From the NCBI GenBank assembly GCA_027422505.1, contig JAPQWV010000005.1, positions 7,383,501 to 7,447,500 of the forward strand: DNA of 64,000 nt, given 5' to 3'. Below are positions 47,306-58,419 of this stretch, one piece after another. Both the position numbers and the translations under genes were made by a program. A model generated the notes under the pieces. The model worked only from the letters and a program-made list of their open reading frames with translations, was not told the DNA's origin and made no database searches. The first letter of the stretch is position 1, and each line of letters starts with the position of its first letter. This DNA comes from Craterostigma plantagineum. Lineage: Eukaryota > Streptophyta > Magnoliopsida > Lamiales > Linderniaceae.

Positions 47306-49080
47306 TCTTCTCCCCAAAGAAAATGATCGTGATGAAAATATCGTGTATTTCTTTTCAAATCGGATAAACACATAATTTTCTTTAAAATTGAGCATATTAA
47401 AATGCACCTTTCTCCATTTTATAGCTCTCAGTTAAAATAGGTATTTCCGACGATTCAGCTTATATGCACACTTGAATGTTTAAGCTCTAAACTTCTTTAA
47501 GATGTATGCATAATAATAATATACTTGTATCATGGTATTTAATGCATTTATGCTCATGTATGCATGCGAAAATTTGGAATTTAATGTCTTTTTGAAGCAT
47601 GCATAACTATAATGTACCTATGGGAGGGTTTTTAGTCATTTCAGTATATGCATGCTAAAATTTAAAATTTAAAGTTCTTTTAAGCATGCATGATGTACCC
47701 TCGTTTGGTTGCTCGCATCGCTAGCCAGTCGTGTCTGTGGAGCAACCCGAGATGGCATACACGCTGGGATGTTTGGCTACCCTCGTCGCATACCAGTCAT
47801 GAGTGTGGAGCAGCTCTCTTAGTACCTACTCATGCTGGGATATCTGCAAAGCATTATCGGGACTTTGGTACCCATTTTTGAATGGGTCCTCCCTTATTAG
47901 CAGAAAACGAGTTAAGCACATAAGATGTCAAATCTTGTCCTAAATAATCCGTTAATGTAGCTTTAGGTACCCATTTAGGACTAATTTGACACGGGTATGA
48001 CATTTCAGCACATGTGAACGTGCTATTCGAAGAAGATTTAAAAATTTTCTCCGAAGCCAGTCGCATAAGATGTTTCTCAGACTTAACATGGACCGAATAT
48101 TTCAGGAAGGCGTAAGAACATATAGAATTATAGGCATTGTTAGTACATGAAATTTTTTCCTACGTGAAGTGTTCACACGATTCACATCAAAATGATGATT
48201 TTTAGTGAAATTTTGCTTACTAGAATGATTAACATTTTTGGATGGGAAAGCAATTCCACATCTATCATTCTTTAAAGAATGAGATGTTTGTGGCTTGAGA
48301 AGTTCGCTTGCTTGAGCTTGGAACTTCTTCTTTATAAGCTTCCTTTTTAATATAGATAGGAGATGAAAAATCTTGAACATTTTCGACTTTAATTTTGGGA
48401 GATAATATTGATTTTCCTTTCTGCTTCCTAATCTTTATTTGTTCCTTTAGCAATTTTAAGGGCTTTGCTTTTACTCAAAGTTTCAGCTTCAGTAAAAAAT
48501 GACTTAGAATTAATAGTAAAAGTTTTCTCTGTTTTAATTTTAGGAACAAAAGCGTCAATTTGAGTTCCCTTATCCTGCTTAGACAATGATATTTCTATAG
48601 ACGGATTATTTGGGTCAGGTAAGGGCGGGAAATTTTTAAGGTTTGAAATCTCCTCTAAAAGTTTTTGCTTTTCCGCTTGAAAACCTACTCTTTCTGATTC
48701 CAAAGTTGCGTTCAATTTGGAAATTTTATTAGCAACCTCTGGAATTTCCCAACAAGAAGCAGGTTTGTTAGAATGTAAAATATTTTTCCCGTTTGACGCT
48801 AGGTTCTTAGAGGAATTTTGATCCGCTTGCCCTTTTTTTGTTAGAATGTCCTCTAAACTCTTAATTTTAGAGTATAACTCGCTACGCTCACTATACATGA
48901 AGTTATATTGACAAGTCTTAGTGAGTCTCTCGTCTTCGCTCTTTTTCAAACTAGTAGTTAACTCACTAATTTCGCTTTCAGTCTTTCTATTTCTTTATCA
49001 CGATCATCGACTCTCATTTGCGTTGCTTCAAGCATGCAATTGAGAGATGCTTTTTCACTTAACCTGACTAGGAGACAATT
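47306..49080 (-). pseudogene. Copia gag remnant with coiled coil and protease traces
   Basis: The minus strand 48428-48949 encodes a lysine/glutamate-rich coiled-coil segment (SKIKSLEDILTKKGQ, EKQKLLEEISNLKNFPP) that resembles the gag of the copia block at 55325-57319. Frameshifts move the frame to 48265-48453 and 48102-48380. Around 47700-47880 the minus strand retains decayed CS..MTG-like protease traces. Probably the far side of the element that element A split. Confidence 0.65.
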
Positions 49081-49186
49081 ATGGTTATTCTCTAAGCGAG
49101 TGATCGACACGTGGTGTGTGAATGAAAAGTGCGACAAGTGATAAAATAAAACGTATACCTAATTACTATCACCGACGTGCGATAGG

Positions 49187-49758
49187 CAAGGTTGTCACGA
49201 CCGGACCGGACCGGCCGGTTCCGGCCGGTTCTGACTGGACCGGTCAAAAATCCGGTCCGGTTCCGGTCCGGTCTTTTTTAAATTTTCAAAATAAATAAAA
49301 AATTTTTGGTTTAAATAAATTATACAAAATAGAAAAACTAATAAATTAGTTTGGTCTAGTGGTTAAGTTGTGGGTATTTTACTTAGTGAGCTTGGGTTCG
49401 AATCCACCCAACACCCTAATTTTTATATTTTATAATTAACCTATTAGCTCACTATTTTATTTTTATTCAAATTTAAGCCCAACTAATAGATTTAACACTT
49501 GGCATACGATTAATTTATAACAACCCACGCAATTTACTTTTATTTAATTTTACTCCTTAATTTATATAATTATAGTTTGAAAAAAATTCATAAAAACATG
49601 TAATTTTTCATATTATTTGATTAACTCATATATAAAATATCTATTTATTATATACCGATTTTACTCCGGTTTGTTTCCGGTTCTATAACAGTTAAACCAC
49701 TAAACCTTAAACCACTAAAATTTCTGGTCCGGTTCGAAAACCTGGTTTCAGAACCTTG
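49187..49758. mobile_element. hAT-type MITE with tRNA-like core (family H, copy 2)
   Basis: Perfect 8-bp duplication GCGATAGG (49179-49186 and 49759-49766). TIRs CAAGGTTGTCACGACCGG and, from the right, CAAGGTTCTGAAACCAGG. GGACCGG/CCGGTCC words lie at both ends. Same family as 15702-16264 in reverse orientation (both contain the TTTAAGGTTTAGTGGTTTAA-type block near one end). Confidence 0.93.
49343..49422 (+). other. tRNA-like segment within family H MITE
   Basis: Box A-like TGGTCTAGTGG (49352-49362) and box B GGTTCGAATCC (49395-49405) are 43 bp apart. They are closed by a 7-bp pair AAATTAG (49343-49349) / CTAATTT (49416-49422). The T-arm pairs poorly, so this is not called a tRNA gene. The same boxes at the same 43-bp spacing occur in copy 1. 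Confidence 0.6.
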
Positions 49759-49766
49759 GCGATAGG

Positions 49767-51096
49767 CAGTGGACCTATCGTTTGCAGTGCAGTAAAGTGA
49801 GTAAACGAGTATCGAACACAAGGAATAAATCAAGTACTAGTAGTGACCTATCGACTAGATATTTAGCCTAAATAAAATACGCAAATTGTTTTACGGCTTA
49901 ACCTAGCAGACCGCTCCTAAATCAACCAGAAATTCAAAGAACGCGACTAACTAATACGAGAGTTTTCAGATGTTAAAGATGTGCTCGGGATTCGAATCCC
50001 GCTAGGTATTATCGGCTAAGACAATAAAATCGCTCCTAAGTGACTAAGACTAAATCGCAGTAATTTCCTACCCGCTCGCGAATTTGCTGTCGCCCTAAAC
50101 GCTCGCGGGGATCTAAAATTTAGTAATTACTATCGGCGAGGATCGAGTATTTGCTTTCGCCCTATACTCGAATCCTATCTTCTATGAACGGCCTAAACGT
50201 TATTTAGCTGTCGCCCTAAACGTTTTTCCACACGATCACTTTAACACATAGACATATTAAAGCAACGAAACAATTTCATAGAACGATAAATAGTCAAGCA
50301 CATAGTCACGATAATTATAAGTCTTAACTGCAAAATATCCTAGCGTTCATCTAATTCCAAACACAAAGGGGAATAGCTACGCATAATAGACGAGAAAATA
50401 ATGAAAGAAATATGAAACAAAGGTGAAGAACTCATTATCTTGATATACGGATGATCTGCGATGATCGCGCGAGGAGATCTTCGTTCTTCGTCCAACTTTG
50501 CGTAGAATTCGACGTTGATTCGTCTCGTGCGCTCCGGGACGTGTTTCTCTGTTCTTTTCGCCCTAATTTCGTCTCTGGATGGTTTGGATTTGATCTCTGG
50601 TAAGTTGTGCCCTTTCTGGGTCGAATTTGGGCTTTTTATAGCGATTCCCGTAACGGTCACGGCCGTGACCATGGCCGACTCAACTTGCTATGCTCACTGC
50701 CCAGTGTCACAGTCATGTGCAATAGGTGTCAGGGCCGTGACCATCTTAAGTCGACCTCTCTGCCGTATGTCACGGTCTGGTGCGAGGGCTGTCACGGCCG
50801 TGACCATGGGCAGTGGCTTCGTCCTGACTCTCTGCCGAGTGTCACGGCCTGGGTCAAGGGATGTCACGGCCGTGACCATGGGCAGTGTCTCATGTTCGGC
50901 CTCTGGTGGGTGTCACGGCCAAGTGCATGGGGTGTCACAGCCGGTGACACCTGGCAGTGTTCTTCATTTTTGCACCGTTTTGCCTCATTTTTGCTCCGTT
51001 TCGCCCGAAACTCGTCCTAAGCTCCTTCAACATAAGAATAAGTGTAAATATGGCGAATAAATGTATAAAATGATTGCTAGAGCTCTATTATACCCC
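49767..51096. other. Unassigned repetitive region before the LINE
   Basis: No gene. It contains repeated TGTCGCCCTAAACG words (50088, 50150, 50207 region), a perfect 16-bp palindrome CGGGATTCGAATCCCG near 49990 and the palindromic minisatellite at 50655. It looks like LTR or leader sequence of an unidentified element interrupted by the LINE. Borders unknown. Confidence 0.4.
50655..50950. repeat. Minisatellite (about 63-72 bp) built on GGTCACGGCCGTGACC palindromes
   Basis: Five units carry the palindrome or a close variant: 50655-50670 (perfect 16-mer), 50725-50742, 50790-50805, 50862-50877 and 50933-50947. Each is followed by ATGG/GGCAGTG-type sequence, and a half-site GTCACGG(C/T)C appears midway between several of them. 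Confidence 0.9.
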
Positions 51097-51114
51097 AAAT
51101 AAATACTATGATAA

Positions 51115-53705
51115 CACATAACTCGTAAGATCTCTGATTCCGAGGCCGCGACAATGATCTGCCCCGTGAATGATACCGAAGTTCGGGATGCGTTGTTCTC
51201 GATAGAAGATAATAAAGCTCCTGGCCCCGACGGCTTCTCGGCTGCCTTCTTTAAGGCGACTTGGCATATTATTGGCAACGAGATTGTGGATGCTGTTAAA
51301 GACTTTTTCAGCTCGGGGAGACTCTTAAAGGAACTGAATACTACGACCATATCTCTCATTCCCAAGATAGATCATCCTCGTCGTGCATCTGACTTCAAAC
51401 CAATTTCGTGCTGCAATGTCCTGTATAAAGTCATCTCCAAAATCCTTGCGAACCGCTTTAAGAGCAGCTTGACTAGCCTGGTCCATTACTCTCAGACGGC
51501 CTTCATTCCAGGGCGCTCCATCAGCGATAATATTCTCCTTGCGCAGGAACTTTGCCATGGCTACAATAACAAAAGCCTCCCAGCTCGAGCAATGTTCAAA
51601 GTGGACCTTGCAAAGGCCTACGACAGGGTAGAATGGGATTTCATTATTGCAACACTGCACGCGATGAATTTTCATCCACTCTTCATCTCATGGATTCGAA
51701 GCTGCCTGACCACGACGCGATTCTCGATCAATATTAATGGCAGAGCTGAAGGCCTTTTTGAAGGTCGGCGTGGACTTAGACAAGGGGACCCCATTTCTCC
51801 TTACATCTTCACTTTGGTTATGGAAGTCCTGTATGGTATTCTCTACCAAAAAATTCACAATGATGAGAAGTTCCAGTTCCATTGGCGTTGTGCAAAGACC
51901 AAGCTATTCATGATCACCTTTGCCGATGACGTTCTTATATTTAGCCACGCGGATAACCACTCGATCAAGCTTCTTATGGATGGGCTCCAAGACTTTGCTG
52001 TTCTTTCTGGACTTGCGGCCAATCCTCTCAAAAGCGAGTTCTTCTTGTCAAAAAAGGCGGATGCCCAATCCACCTACATTGGTACAATCACGGGCTTCTC
52101 TCAGGGTACTCTTCCTGTTCGTTACTTGGGTGTTCCCCTCATCACTGCTCGCCTTACTATCAAGGATTGCACCCCCCTCCTTAGCAAAGTCGAGAAGCGG
52201 ATAGGATCCTGGACAAATAGATCACTATCTTATGCCGGAAGAGTGCAGCTTATCCGGTCTGTTCTCTCCTCTCTCTACATCTATTGGGCCACTGTTCTCC
52301 CCCTGCCCAAAGGGGTCATTCGGTCGATTGAGTCGCGGCTAAGGAACTTCCTCTGGAATGGATCGACCGCTAAGGTGGCTTGGGCGGATATTTGCCTTCC
52401 TCGCTCTGAGGGTGGTTTGGGGATCAGATCTCTTGCAGTTGACAACCAAACTCTTCTTATGAAACACCTCTGGAATGTAGCTAACCGCGACACTTCTTCA
52501 GTCTGGGTGGATTGGATTATTCGGACACGCCTTAATTCCAAATCTCTCTGGTCTATCAACCCGACGACCCGCGCATCTTGGAGCTGGAATAAGTTGCTGA
52601 AATTTCGACCACACCTTCTCTCTCTTATCCAATTTCAGATTGGTGACGGAGCCTCCTTGCTACTCTGGCAAGACCCCTGGATGAATGGAAAGCCGCTTAT
52701 TGAGTCCTATCCCCGCGGACCTTCTGTTATGGGGCTACCGATCGACTGCAAACTTTCCAGCGTTATATCTACCGATGGATGGAACTGGCCAAGACAGACC
52801 ACCACAAGATATTTATATTTCTGTCACTCCTTACCCCCTATTTGCCCTATTAACCATGATTCTATTATTTGGACAGGAGCTGCGAATGGTCGGTTCTCTG
52901 TGGCATCTATGCGTGAAAGCATTAGGACTCGCCGGGAACGCCCAAAGTGGCCGCAACTGTTTGGGGGATGTCTTAGCGTCCCAAAACACGAGTTCATCCT
53001 TTGGATGGCGATCCTTGATAAGCTATCCACCCGTGACAAACCTTGGATAGCCGCACATGCAAACACGACCTCTTGTATCCTTTGTGACGATGATACTATT
53101 GAAAATATTAATCACATATTCTTCCATTGTTCGTTCTCTCGTCATTGCTTGCAGATTCTGAGGAACAAGGTGGGGCTAAAATGGCCTAATACGAACTGGC
53201 GTGGGGATGTGGACCGTGCGGCTCATGCCTGGAGAGGGAAGCACCTGGTCAACCTTGCCAATCGACATGTCCTTGCTGCGATTGTTTATCGCATATGGAA
53301 GGAAAGAAATAGGAGGTGGCGCGAGACTACTCAAAGCTCGCCGGACAGAATTGTGGACGAAGTGATCGCTACACTCCGACTCCGATTGACGACTATCCCT
53401 CCTAAATTTAGTCTCCAAATTGGTGCATTGCGCCGTATGTGGCACATCGCTTGGTAACCCTTGTTGATACTGTACCTGCCTGATGAGTGGTGTTGTTTGA
53501 CTTCCTACCTTTGCCATCATTGGTTGCATTTTTTTAGTTTTTGTGTGGCTTTGTTCCAGCGGTAGGGATTTTGTAGGTTGTCTGGGTTGTCCTCTGCTTT
53601 GTGCTGTTTGTCCGGTTTTACATTACCGCTTGGTGCGTCATGAGCGATATCATGCACGCTGTCTGTACCTCATTTTTATTTTTAGTGAATTTTCAAAAAA
53701 TAAAT
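51115..53705 (+). mobile_element. 5'-truncated L1-type LINE with 18-bp duplication
   Basis: Perfect 18-bp target duplication AAATAAATACTATGATAA (51097-51114 and 53706-53723). The 3' end is an A-rich tail (TTTTCAAAAAATAAAT). It keeps only the RT half of ORF2 and the 3' UTR. Confidence 0.95.
51154..53457 (+). CDS. LINE ORF2 fragment: reverse transcriptase and zinc-knuckle region
   Basis: 767 residues open to the stop. It starts within the RT N-terminus (the endonuclease half is missing) with NKAPGPDGFSAAFFK. Then come KPISCCNVLYKVISKILANR, VDLAKAYDRVEWDFI, LRQGDPISPYIF and the catalytic FADDVLIFSHA. A C-terminal zf-RVT-type region follows, with a CILCDDD..NINHIFFHC cysteine/histidine pattern. 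The start codon is only the first Met after the truncation point, not the native start. The lack of stops over 2.3 kb points to a recent insertion. Confidence 0.95.
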   Translation: MICPVNDTEVRDALFSIEDNKAPGPDGFSAAFFKATWHIIGNEIVDAVKDFFSSGRLLKELNTTTISLIPKIDHPRRASDFKPISCCNVLYKVISKILANRFKSSLTSLVHYSQTAFIPGRSISDNILLAQELCHGYNNKSLPARAMFKVDLAKAYDRVEWDFIIATLHAMNFHPLFISWIRSCLTTTRFSININGRAEGLFEGRRGLRQGDPISPYIFTLVMEVLYGILYQKIHNDEKFQFHWRCAKTKLFMITFADDVLIFSHADNHSIKLLMDGLQDFAVLSGLAANPLKSEFFLSKKADAQSTYIGTITGFSQGTLPVRYLGVPLITARLTIKDCTPLLSKVEKRIGSWTNRSLSYAGRVQLIRSVLSSLYIYWATVLPLPKGVIRSIESRLRNFLWNGSTAKVAWADICLPRSEGGLGIRSLAVDNQTLLMKHLWNVANRDTSSVWVDWIIRTRLNSKSLWSINPTTRASWSWNKLLKFRPHLLSLIQFQIGDGASLLLWQDPWMNGKPLIESYPRGPSVMGLPIDCKLSSVISTDGWNWPRQTTTRYLYFCHSLPPICPINHDSIIWTGAANGRFSVASMRESIRTRRERPKWPQLFGGCLSVPKHEFILWMAILDKLSTRDKPWIAAHANTTSCILCDDDTIENINHIFFHCSFSRHCLQILRNKVGLKWPNTNWRGDVDRAAHAWRGKHLVNLANRHVLAAIVYRIWKERNRRWRETTQSSPDRIVDEVIATLRLRLTTIPPKFSLQIGALRRMWHIAW

Positions 53706-53723
53706 AAATAAATACTATGATAA

Positions 53724-54287
53724 ACGCATTGAAATACGTTTATCAGCGAGCTTCTAATTTCTTTATAGTACTTTCTTGATCGATAGAGAAACTTCGCTTT
53801 TGTACAGAGGTAGAAGACTTTGCGTTTAAGTCCATGGATTTTTTTTATTTTATTTTATTCTAGTTGGATATATGATCGTTGACGTGCTTTGTAGATTTGA
53901 GAATTTTTTGAGTTTTGAAAAATCTGTACCGAAAGGCTTTAGTATTTCGTAAAATACGGTGAAGTTTTGAAGATTTTAAGCGTCGAAAACTTTTTGGTGT
54001 ACACTAAAAAGTTTTGTGATGTCGAAACTCAGAAAATTTTACTAACAACCTTTTCTATAATGTGTCATTTAGTTTCAAAGTAGGTATATAGTCTTTTCAT
54101 TTCGATATGCATGCCAAAAGTTTAACTATGGAATGCATATATAGAATTTACCTACGTTTGGATTTATGGGATGCTCTTTTCATTTTTCTTAGTTCGCAAG
54201 CACTACAGAGATGTTCCTTTTGATACGAAAGATTTGGTAGGCCGGTAACTAGTTGCTTAGTGGATAGTTTATTAATGTCTTTAAAAT
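53724..54287. other. Repetitive flank between LINE and copia block
   Basis: Sequence resumes after the LINE duplication. No ORF. It contains paired 'aaaacttttt' stretches (53960-54020) and AT-rich DNA. Probably part of the element the LINE entered. Confidence 0.4.
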
Positions 54288-55243
54288 TTAAGTGGGATAG
54301 ACGATTGTGCCATAGAATGTTTTGATGATGTGAGGCTTTAGAGAGTAGGCAGATATTCGTGGACGGGGTGGTTGTTTTAAGGTCAATCGTATAGAGATTC
54401 GTTTTTCGAATACCATGGAGTAAATCGTTACCGTGCCGTCATTGATGCTGCATTTTCGTGCTTTGAAGTTGATTTCGAGCCCTTTGTCGCATAATTGACC
54501 AATGCTGAAAAGGTTGTGTCCTAGTCCCTTGACGTATGAGACGTCCTGAATGGTCAGATTCCCGTGATTTAGATCTCCTCGTCCTAGAATTGGGGAAGAC
54601 TCGTTGTTGCCAAAGCGTACTTTTCCGCCATACTTTTCGTGTAATTGCTCAACAGTTCTTTGTTCCCAGTCATGTGTGTGGAGCAACCTGAATCTAGATA
54701 CCACACATGATGGACCTGCAAGAGGAAAGGAATTAGATACATTTCGGTACCCATTTGAGAATGGGCACTGTCCATTTCTTAGTATATGACTTAGCCGAAC
54801 TAGTGACAGGATTAGTGTTGGGGATAGTTGTTGTTTTGGAGCACTTACGGTTTAGAAATCCATCGTTGCAATCCTTGCTTTGGGTGTTGAGGGGATGTAG
54901 GGTAATGTTTTTGCTTGGGCACCCAAATCTGTATAAGTTTAATTTTATGCGATGTGGATTTTTTGTTCAATGATCGATTGAATATGGGAGTACTTGAGAC
55001 GTGCCCTGCAGGAGATACAGACGATCGAGTAGTAGAATAATGCAAGTTATATGCAATAGATTTATCAAAACGAGAACCATCAAGTGTCTTAGAGTTCTTT
55101 AAAGGAATAATAGTAGATTCATCATAAGCGTAGGTAGTAGGATAGGGAGTCTTGAAATGAGTTGGTTCAGGTTTCGATTTCTGGACCCAGGCCAACGTCT
55201 TCTTCTTCTTAGTTATTCTCTTGCCTGTAGTCAAATTTGGCAT
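54288..55243 (-). pseudogene. Copia protease region, frame-broken
   Basis: The minus strand carries the copia protease core WYLDSGCSTHMTG (54584-54775) and, in another frame (54288-54704), FGNNESSPILGRGDL and NLFSIGQLCDKGL, the typical copia protease to pre-integrase sequence. A basic linker (54845-55243) joins it to gag. No RT or integrase follows to the left. Confidence 0.85.
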
Positions 55244-55324
55244 GGCATTAGGGTTAGGTCATAAGAGGAAAAAGAATGAACTTCAGATGAATAATCGTTG
55301 AGGTTTCTAAGAAGCGAAATTTCA

Positions 55325-57440
55325 TTAAGTAGTTTCGAATTTGAAGATTTCGATTTGATTTTGGTGTTCTTTGGCTTGTGTCATGTTAATGTTTTGCAGG
55401 CGTGAGAGTTCAACTAGAAGGTCTGTCTTGTCTTTAGTTCGTGTCCTCTCCGCTTGGGTTTGCGAGCATGACTTAGTGAAGAAACGTGAGTCGTTCCTGT
55501 GCGAGGTTGCATTTGCTAAGCGAAAACGGGAATTTAAGGCAAGTGCATCATCGTGGGAATAGTAGCGATTTGAAGGAGATGCGTAGTTTTCAAATAGCAG
55601 ATCGGATCTTTTGGCTTTTTCTTTCCCCTTAATTTCGTTGTGAAGTGATGCTTCTATCTTAGACTTAGCTGAACCCACTGGTGGGGATAAAACTATGGGA
55701 TTGGTGACTTGTTTTCCGAGTGAAGAGATGATTGTCAGAAGTACGTCTTTCTCCACTTGAGAGGCAATCTTCTCGAGCTCAAGAGTCGAGCACAGATCAC
55801 TGATTTCTTTAATAACTGCAGGGATATATGCACTAGAGGTACTTGTTTTTTGGAGATCTACTTCTTCTGAAGAGGGTGCATATAAAGGTAAGTAGTCATC
55901 GGATAGAGAAGTTTCCTTAATTCTGGAGCTTTTGTTTAGTTCCTCGTAGTCAAGTGGAATTTGAGCCCAGTCTTCCCGATTTCTCTTTTTCTGTTCTAAG
56001 TTATCAAGGATAGGCGAGCTAGTGAAAGGCATCAGACTAGGTATTTTTAAACCTAGGAAACTAATATCGTAAAGAGGTAAGGGCTTCTTTATGATTGGGA
56101 TGGAGTCTGGAACAAAACCTATACCGTTACGGGGATCATAAAATCTCGTGTCTCTAGCAGTATTTATAAGCATCTTTTTATCTGTTTGTACTCTTTTTGT
56201 TAGAAGATCCTCAAGGTTTTTAATTTTTGAATATAGACGATTTCGTTCCTTAGATAAAAATTCATATTGTTGGGATATTGAATTTCGCTCTTCCTCACTC
56301 TTCTTGAAATCATTTTCCTTTTTGGAAAGTTTTTCCTCTAGATCTCTTATCCTAGTCTCATGTCTGAGGGATGTATCCTGAGCTTGTTCTAAAAACGAGT
56401 TTAACTTAGCCTTTTCTACTAGTTCGGTTCGCAAGACCTTTTCATTGTTTGCTAACCTAGATTCTAGTTTTCTTAATGATTGGGTTTCACTAGACATAGA
56501 TGTTAGTCTATCCTGAAGAAGACATAATTGTTCATGTAGATTGGAGTAAGATTCGTGTACCTCAGTTTCAGAAGACGAATCAATTGAGGGAGTGGCTGCA
56601 GTGTTGTGTGCCTCATCTTCAGTGTCAGTTTCAACGTTTGCCATGAGTGCTAGATTTTCGTCCTCACTCTCAGAGGTATCCTCGAGCCATGATTCCTGTT
56701 CTGCCATGAGTACGACACCAAATTGTTTTTGTTTGAGAAGCTGTGCCTTTTTGGTGTAGTAGTCAACATCCTTTGTCTTAGGCAGGAAGCAGTCTCGAGC
56801 AAAGTGTCCTGGTTTGCCGCAGTTGAAGCACTTCTGATCTTTCATGGAGGGCTTAGGTTCAGCGTCTTCAGTCTTTCGGTCCCGCTTCTTTGAGGAACTA
56901 GTCCTGAGTCGATTTGAGGATCTGTTCTGTGTGTGTGAATTGAAGCGTTTGGTGATCAAGGCCATCTGTTTTGTAATCTCTGCCAGCTCAGGATCCATTT
57001 CTGCACTGGTGTTGTCATTGTCTTCTTCAGATGAGCTAGGATTCTGCGCAGGCTTTGGATTCTTTCTTGATTTTCGGTGGCTGATTAGTGCAAGTGTCTC
57101 CATGGCGGCGTTTTCTTTTGATGCTTTCTGAATCTCACATATGTCTTCAACATGTTGGGCGAGGCTGTCGAATAGACAGTGAATGTCCATTTCTTCCAGA
57201 TCCTTATTCTGGCGGATGTTGCTTGCTATTTTCCTCCATTCTGGCTGTAGTGCTGAGAGAAAGCGTATGTTGATCTCCTCACCAGTTCTGGTTACATTTA
57301 TCTTTCTCATCTCATTCACTAAGGTCAGAAATCGTTGATAGGTCTCATATAGTTCTTCCCCATCTTTGGCTTTGAATGAGTCATAAGCAATAAGGATGTT
57401 GGATTTCTTTGCCTTGTACCCAGAGCTCGGGTAGATAGTG
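55325..57440 (-). CDS. Copia gag (UBN2-type) with long coiled coil
   Basis: Open from at least 57319 to 55325 (664 residues). The same frame probably extends to about 57440 without a Met (KKSNILIAYDSF, ELYETYQRFLTLV). Order: UBN2-type capsid region, basic serine/arginine linker, zinc knuckle CFNCGKPGHFARDC, acidic region, then a 200-residue coiled coil (LRKLESRLANNEK, RDLEEKLSKKENDF) and a variable tail. It packages element RNA. The coiled-coil extension after the knuckle is longer than in simple copia gags. Related to the remnant at 47306-49080. No LTR could be matched around it. Confidence 0.8.
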
Positions 57441-58419
57441 TGTAATAGTAATAGGTAGGCTCATTGAACTGGCCATTTATAGACCTTATACGAGGTTCAT
57501 GAAATTCGCTATAGAAAACAAAGTATAAACACATATAATTACGATAGTGGATCTAATAAAATATAGAAGTACCATGTGATGCGATCAAGAAAGATAACCA
57601 ATATATAGCTGCAATTGTGATAAATGATGATCTCCCCGTGCTTTTTAGCACTTTTCACGATTTAAATTTTTACTTGTGTATCCTCCCTTTCCTATTTTTA
57701 ATTTTTACGAATTCGCATAGCACTTTCCACTCTTTAACCTTCTATTAAATTGTAAACTTCCATTAATTTGCCAGCACAAGCTTTTTATTTTTTTGTTTTC
57801 CAGAAAAAATAAAAAGAAAGAACGTTCAGAAAAGCAAATAAAGTAAGGAAATAAATAACAATTGTTATATTAAATAAGTAAAAGGTCAAGTGATCGAGTT
57901 CTTTATTTCTGTATGTGAAGGTCTAAGAGTTATTCATGAACTCGATATCATTACTAGTATCTTTAGCGCACACACCCAACGCGTGTTAATATATCAAATT
58001 ATTTTATATTTTATTTATATTATTAATTAATAAATTTTATTTAAGGATAAACTTATAATAAATTAAAATATTAAAAGGGTAAAATTATAGTTAAGAGATT
58101 AAGGTAATCATTTTGACAATTTTTATCCACACAAGGTTATAGATAACCTTTGTGAACTGTAAATTAAACATATGGGCCTGGCCCAATTTCATATATAATA
58201 TATGCCAGCCCAATTAAGCCTAACATCGAACTAAACAACTACTACAAGTACAACACGTCCTCGCTTTATAATATTCGATCAACAATTTCCACCAAATATA
58301 TGCGTTTCCAATATTTTTTTTTCCTTCCCTCAAAACGAAAAATAATGATATTGGAAGTATCAAATATATTTTGCATCGACACAATATCATATGGAACGTT
58401 AATAAAATACGAAAAAGAA
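57441..58419. other. Non-coding region between copia gag and the bHLH gene
   Basis: AT-rich. Contains dispersed repeat R copy 2 and then the bHLH 3' flank. No other feature supported. Confidence 0.5.
57953..58152 (+). repeat. Dispersed repeat family R, copy 2
   Basis: Shares the 'gcacacacccaacgcgtgt' start, the AT-rich middle with 'aaggataaa.ttataataaattaaaatatta' and the 'gacaatttttatccac' end with copies at 8672 and 61727. The shortest copy. Confidence 0.7.

Noticed and set aside
49343..49422. tRNA gene
   Set aside because: A and B boxes and an outer stem are present, but the T-arm and anticodon arm do not pair well and it lies within a MITE.
49984..50005. Another tRNA T-loop (GGATTCGAATCC)
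   Set aside because: It is a simple palindrome with no box A at a suitable distance and no cloverleaf.
50515..51060. ORFs with repeated GCHGRDHGQ or AVTAVTMGS units
   Set aside because: They translate the palindromic minisatellite; frames on both strands look equally repetitive.
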